From Pseudomonas lactis (GTDB taxonomy: Bacteria; Pseudomonadota; Gammaproteobacteria; Pseudomonadales; Pseudomonadaceae): 64,000 bases of DNA. The stretch covers positions 434,001 to 498,000 of the forward strand of contig NZ_JYLO01000003.1 in NCBI RefSeq assembly GCF_001439845.1, in the 5' to 3' direction. The notes below the pieces were generated by a model. That model did not search any database. It was given only the letters and a program-made list of their open reading frames with translations, and had not been told where the DNA came from. The translations under genes were made by a program, and so were the position numbers. Of the stretch, positions 62,390 through 64,000 are shown piece after piece; the stretch's first letter is position 1, and every line of letters begins with the position of its first letter.

Positions 62390-62417
62390 GTTTAACATAA
62401 TATACATTATGCGAACC
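62390..62417 (-). other. dif: XerCD recombination site (dif)
   Basis: Read on the minus strand the 28 bp are: XerC arm GGTTCGCATAA, centre TGTATA, XerD arm TTATGTTAAAC. Compared with the E. coli dif arms (GGTGCGCATAA and TTATGTTAAAT) there are two differences, and the centre is identical; the Pseudomonas dif as I remember it differs at similar outer bases. The CATAAT/ATTATG core is perfect. It is either the chromosomal dimer-resolution site at the terminus or an attachment copy used by a XerCD-dependent element. Confidence 0.88.
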
Positions 62418-62447
62418 GTCCTATACGGAGCTGGGGGGCTCTGGTGG

Positions 62448-62960
62448 TCAGAATTGAAGCCTGGCACTAGCTGGTTGACGGGTCATTTCCTCCAACACCT
62501 GATCCAGGTGCGGCGCGAGCTTCAACACATCAAGGTCAATGCCTTGAACAGAGTTTGCTTCATATGGATATCGAGTGCCAACGAAAAGCTTGGAGCAAGT
62601 TGTGATCCATTTTTCCAGTTGAAAGCCTGGAGCCAATCTCTCTGACGTTTCACGCACCTGGTTGGCCATCTCAATAGGAATGGCGTTGTACAGATCAATC
62701 AGGCCATGCCTGTTTCCAGGCAAGCCGGTGACCAAACGCAAATATCCTTCGGGATCATATTCAGACCTTGGAAATCTAGGGTCAGCCTCAACAAGGAATG
62801 ACTTAAGAAGCAGCTCAGACGCGAGCGCGGAATTCATCGCGGCTGGCCAGTAGAGATTGGAATCACCGTTTGAGGCACATTGTTCGAGAATGTGTGCGGC
62901 CCTCAAAAAAGAACGTGCTTCCTCGATAACCCAGGTACTCGGCAAACGCTCATAGTCCAT
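62448..62960 (-). CDS. HEPN-like hypothetical protein
   Basis: A 170-residue helical protein. The pattern ARSFLRAAHILEQ, AAMNSALASELLLKSFLV and NRHGLIDLYNAIP resembles HEPN-type proteins, in which an antigen-like four-helix core is followed by a His-containing motif. The R-x4-H RNase motif is not clearly present, so nuclease activity is doubtful. AAGGG lies 9 nt upstream of ATG 62960. It lies just inside the dif site, next to the secretin gene. Confidence 0.55.
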   Translation of the reverse strand: MDYERLPSTWVIEEARSFLRAAHILEQCASNGDSNLYWPAAMNSALASELLLKSFLVEADPRFPRSEYDPEGYLRLVTGLPGNRHGLIDLYNAIPIEMANQVRETSERLAPGFQLEKWITTCSKLFVGTRYPYEANSVQGIDLDVLKLAPHLDQVLEEMTRQPASARLQF

Positions 62961-63057
62961 AATCCATGACCCTTTATAGTGAATATATCGACGGCTAAGG
63001 ATGAGCTTACCCTAGGTCATTGGGTGAGCTACCCTCCTCCATTTTTAATAATAATTA

Positions 63058-63097
63058 AATATAACTAAACTAAATAGTCATTTAGTTTAGTTATATT
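63058..63097. terminator. AT-rich bidirectional hairpin at the secretin gene end
   Basis: A perfect 17-bp stem (63058-63074 with 63081-63097) around the loop TAGTCA, containing AACTAAACTAAA and its complement. It includes the secretin stop codon. On the minus strand it is followed by a T-rich stretch, as in an intrinsic terminator. Confidence 0.6.
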
Positions 63098-64000
63098 GAT
63101 TGACCAACACAGGTGTCAAAAACAGGACAAGCTCAGTGCTGGTCGATACCGTCGAGCTGCTGGTGAACAACCATTTGAAGCCAGGAATTTTGCCCAAGAA
63201 CGGCACGCTTCTAACGACGGTTGTATCCAGATCCGAATAAACACCACCCACGGCAATGGTCTGGCCGAACGGCGAAAAAACCCGGGACGTCAGCGAGGTT
63301 GTGTTGATCGGCGGCACGCCATTCATGGCATTGGAATAATCAGGCTCATCCTTTGAAAGGATGACATCCAGCAGCACGCCCTTATCGTTAACGATCGGAG
63401 TCACGTCGAGTGACAAAGCAGCCTGCTTGAAGGATGTCGACGTTGCACCATCGCCGGCCGATTGCTGATAAGGAACCTGAGAGCCTTTAACAATTTTGGC
63501 TTGATGACGGTCAGAGGTATAAACGCGCGGACTGGAAATCACCCTGCCCTTACCTTCCTGCTCCATCGCTGAAAGCCTGGCATCGAGCGTCAAAGCGCTT
63601 GAGACAATGCCAACAGCCCCGATGGCACCAGAGGCAAATCCAAGCGGCACAGAGCCTGAAACAGTGCCAGCACCGCTGCCTACAGTGCCACCCCATTGAA
63701 CGCCCAGATTCTTGGAATACGAGCGGTCAACCTCGACAATACGAGCCTGGATCATCACTTGCTTCCTGGAGTAATCAACAGCAGCAATCAGGGTTTTGAG
63801 CTGCTCTAAACGTGCCTTACTCATCCTGGCAACGATGACAGAAGAACCGTCTTCAAAATTCAGAGTCTCTCCTGAATCGAGAGGAAATGCTTTTATTGCG
63901 TCCGACGCCAAAATGTTATGTACCTTGAAGATCGAAACATCAAAGGAGTTGACGCCAAAGGAAGGATTACTTTGAATTTGCTGATCTTGGGCAGCAACAT
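63087..64000 (-). CDS. Secretin (PilQ/PilN/pIV type), C-terminal part
   Basis: The frame is open to the window edge (about 303 residues visible), so the N-terminus is missing. The edge-proximal part (FDVSIFKVHNILASDA) looks like the N-terminal ring domain. The secretin core follows: QVMIQARIVEVDRSYSKNLG, GKGRVISSPRVYTSDRHQAK, SLDVTPIVNDKGVLLDVIL, GQTIAVGGVYSDLDTTVV, SVPFLGKIPGFKWLF and LVLFLTPVLV. Such proteins form outer-membrane rings for type IV pili, type II secretion or filamentous phage release. Its position beside dif makes a phage or integrated-element origin possible. Confidence 0.85.
   Translation of the reverse strand, partial: VAAQDQQIQSNPSFGVNSFDVSIFKVHNILASDAIKAFPLDSGETLNFEDGSSVIVARMSKARLEQLKTLIAAVDYSRKQVMIQARIVEVDRSYSKNLGVQWGGTVGSGAGTVSGSVPLGFASGAIGAVGIVSSALTLDARLSAMEQEGKGRVISSPRVYTSDRHQAKIVKGSQVPYQQSAGDGATSTSFKQAALSLDVTPIVNDKGVLLDVILSKDEPDYSNAMNGVPPINTTSLTSRVFSPFGQTIAVGGVYSDLDTTVVRSVPFLGKIPGFKWLFTSSSTVSTSTELVLFLTPVLVNQYN

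Overview
The window looks like a chromosomal segment of a Pseudomonas fluorescens-group bacterium. Support comes from high-GC coding sequence, many REP/REPIN palindromes of the GAGCTTGCTC, GGCTTGCCTGCGAT and GGGCTTGCCCGC types, and the exoenzyme cluster typical of that group: serralysin AprX, inhibitor AprI, type I exporter AprDEF, two subtilisin autotransporters (PspA, PspB) and an RTX lipase. No rRNA, tRNA or CRISPR array was seen.

Positions 1-4.8 kb hold two tandem small proteins that resemble detached serralysin secretion domains. Next come a LuxR-type regulator and, divergently, an APC-family permease with a DmpA-type (S58) peptidase. Positions 5.1-19.5 kb are the secreted-enzyme locus aprX-aprI-aprD-aprE-aprF-pspA-pspB-lipase, all on the plus strand. 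AprDEF should export AprX and the lipase, and perhaps the two small orphan domains. PspA and PspB carry their own beta-barrels. REPINs separate several of these genes.

Positions 19.6-38 kb are mostly housekeeping or accessory chromosomal genes. They include a YgdI/YgdR-like lipoprotein, a FAN1-like VRR-NUC nuclease overlapping an XPD/DinG-like helicase, an alpha-E/ATP-grasp pair, small acidic proteins, an XRE regulator, a CPA-type antiporter, an Lrp regulator divergent from an EamA exporter, an RlhA-like U32 protein, RidA with a FabF-like synthase divergent from an HxlR regulator, an oxaloacetate decarboxylase-like enzyme and a DUF3313-like lipoprotein. Positions 38-50.5 kb carry a two-component system, an orphan sulfonate-type binding protein with a flavin monooxygenase, and an amine-catabolism cluster: a second LuxR paralogue, class III aminotransferase, APC permease, aldehyde dehydrogenase and cupin protein. 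A LysR gene and a small ORF follow. At 50.7-52.4 kb is a stand-alone HoxX-like fusion protein with no hydrogenase genes nearby.

From about 52.5 kb the character changes to a patchy accessory region. It contains a thymidylate-kinase-like/EFK-motif/coiled-coil membrane operon, a CsbD-like protein and a frameshifted remnant. It continues with a tight three-gene operon of two large P-loop (dynamin-like?) GTPases and a membrane-anchored coiled-coil protein, then a short IS-like inverted-repeat element and a PLD-type nuclease. A 28-bp XerCD/dif site at 62390-62417 is followed by a HEPN-like protein and the C-terminal part of a secretin that runs off the window edge. The dif site suggests that the window lies at the replication terminus, or at a XerCD-used integration site. 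The paired-GTPase operon and the dif-proximal cargo are the best candidates for an undescribed system.
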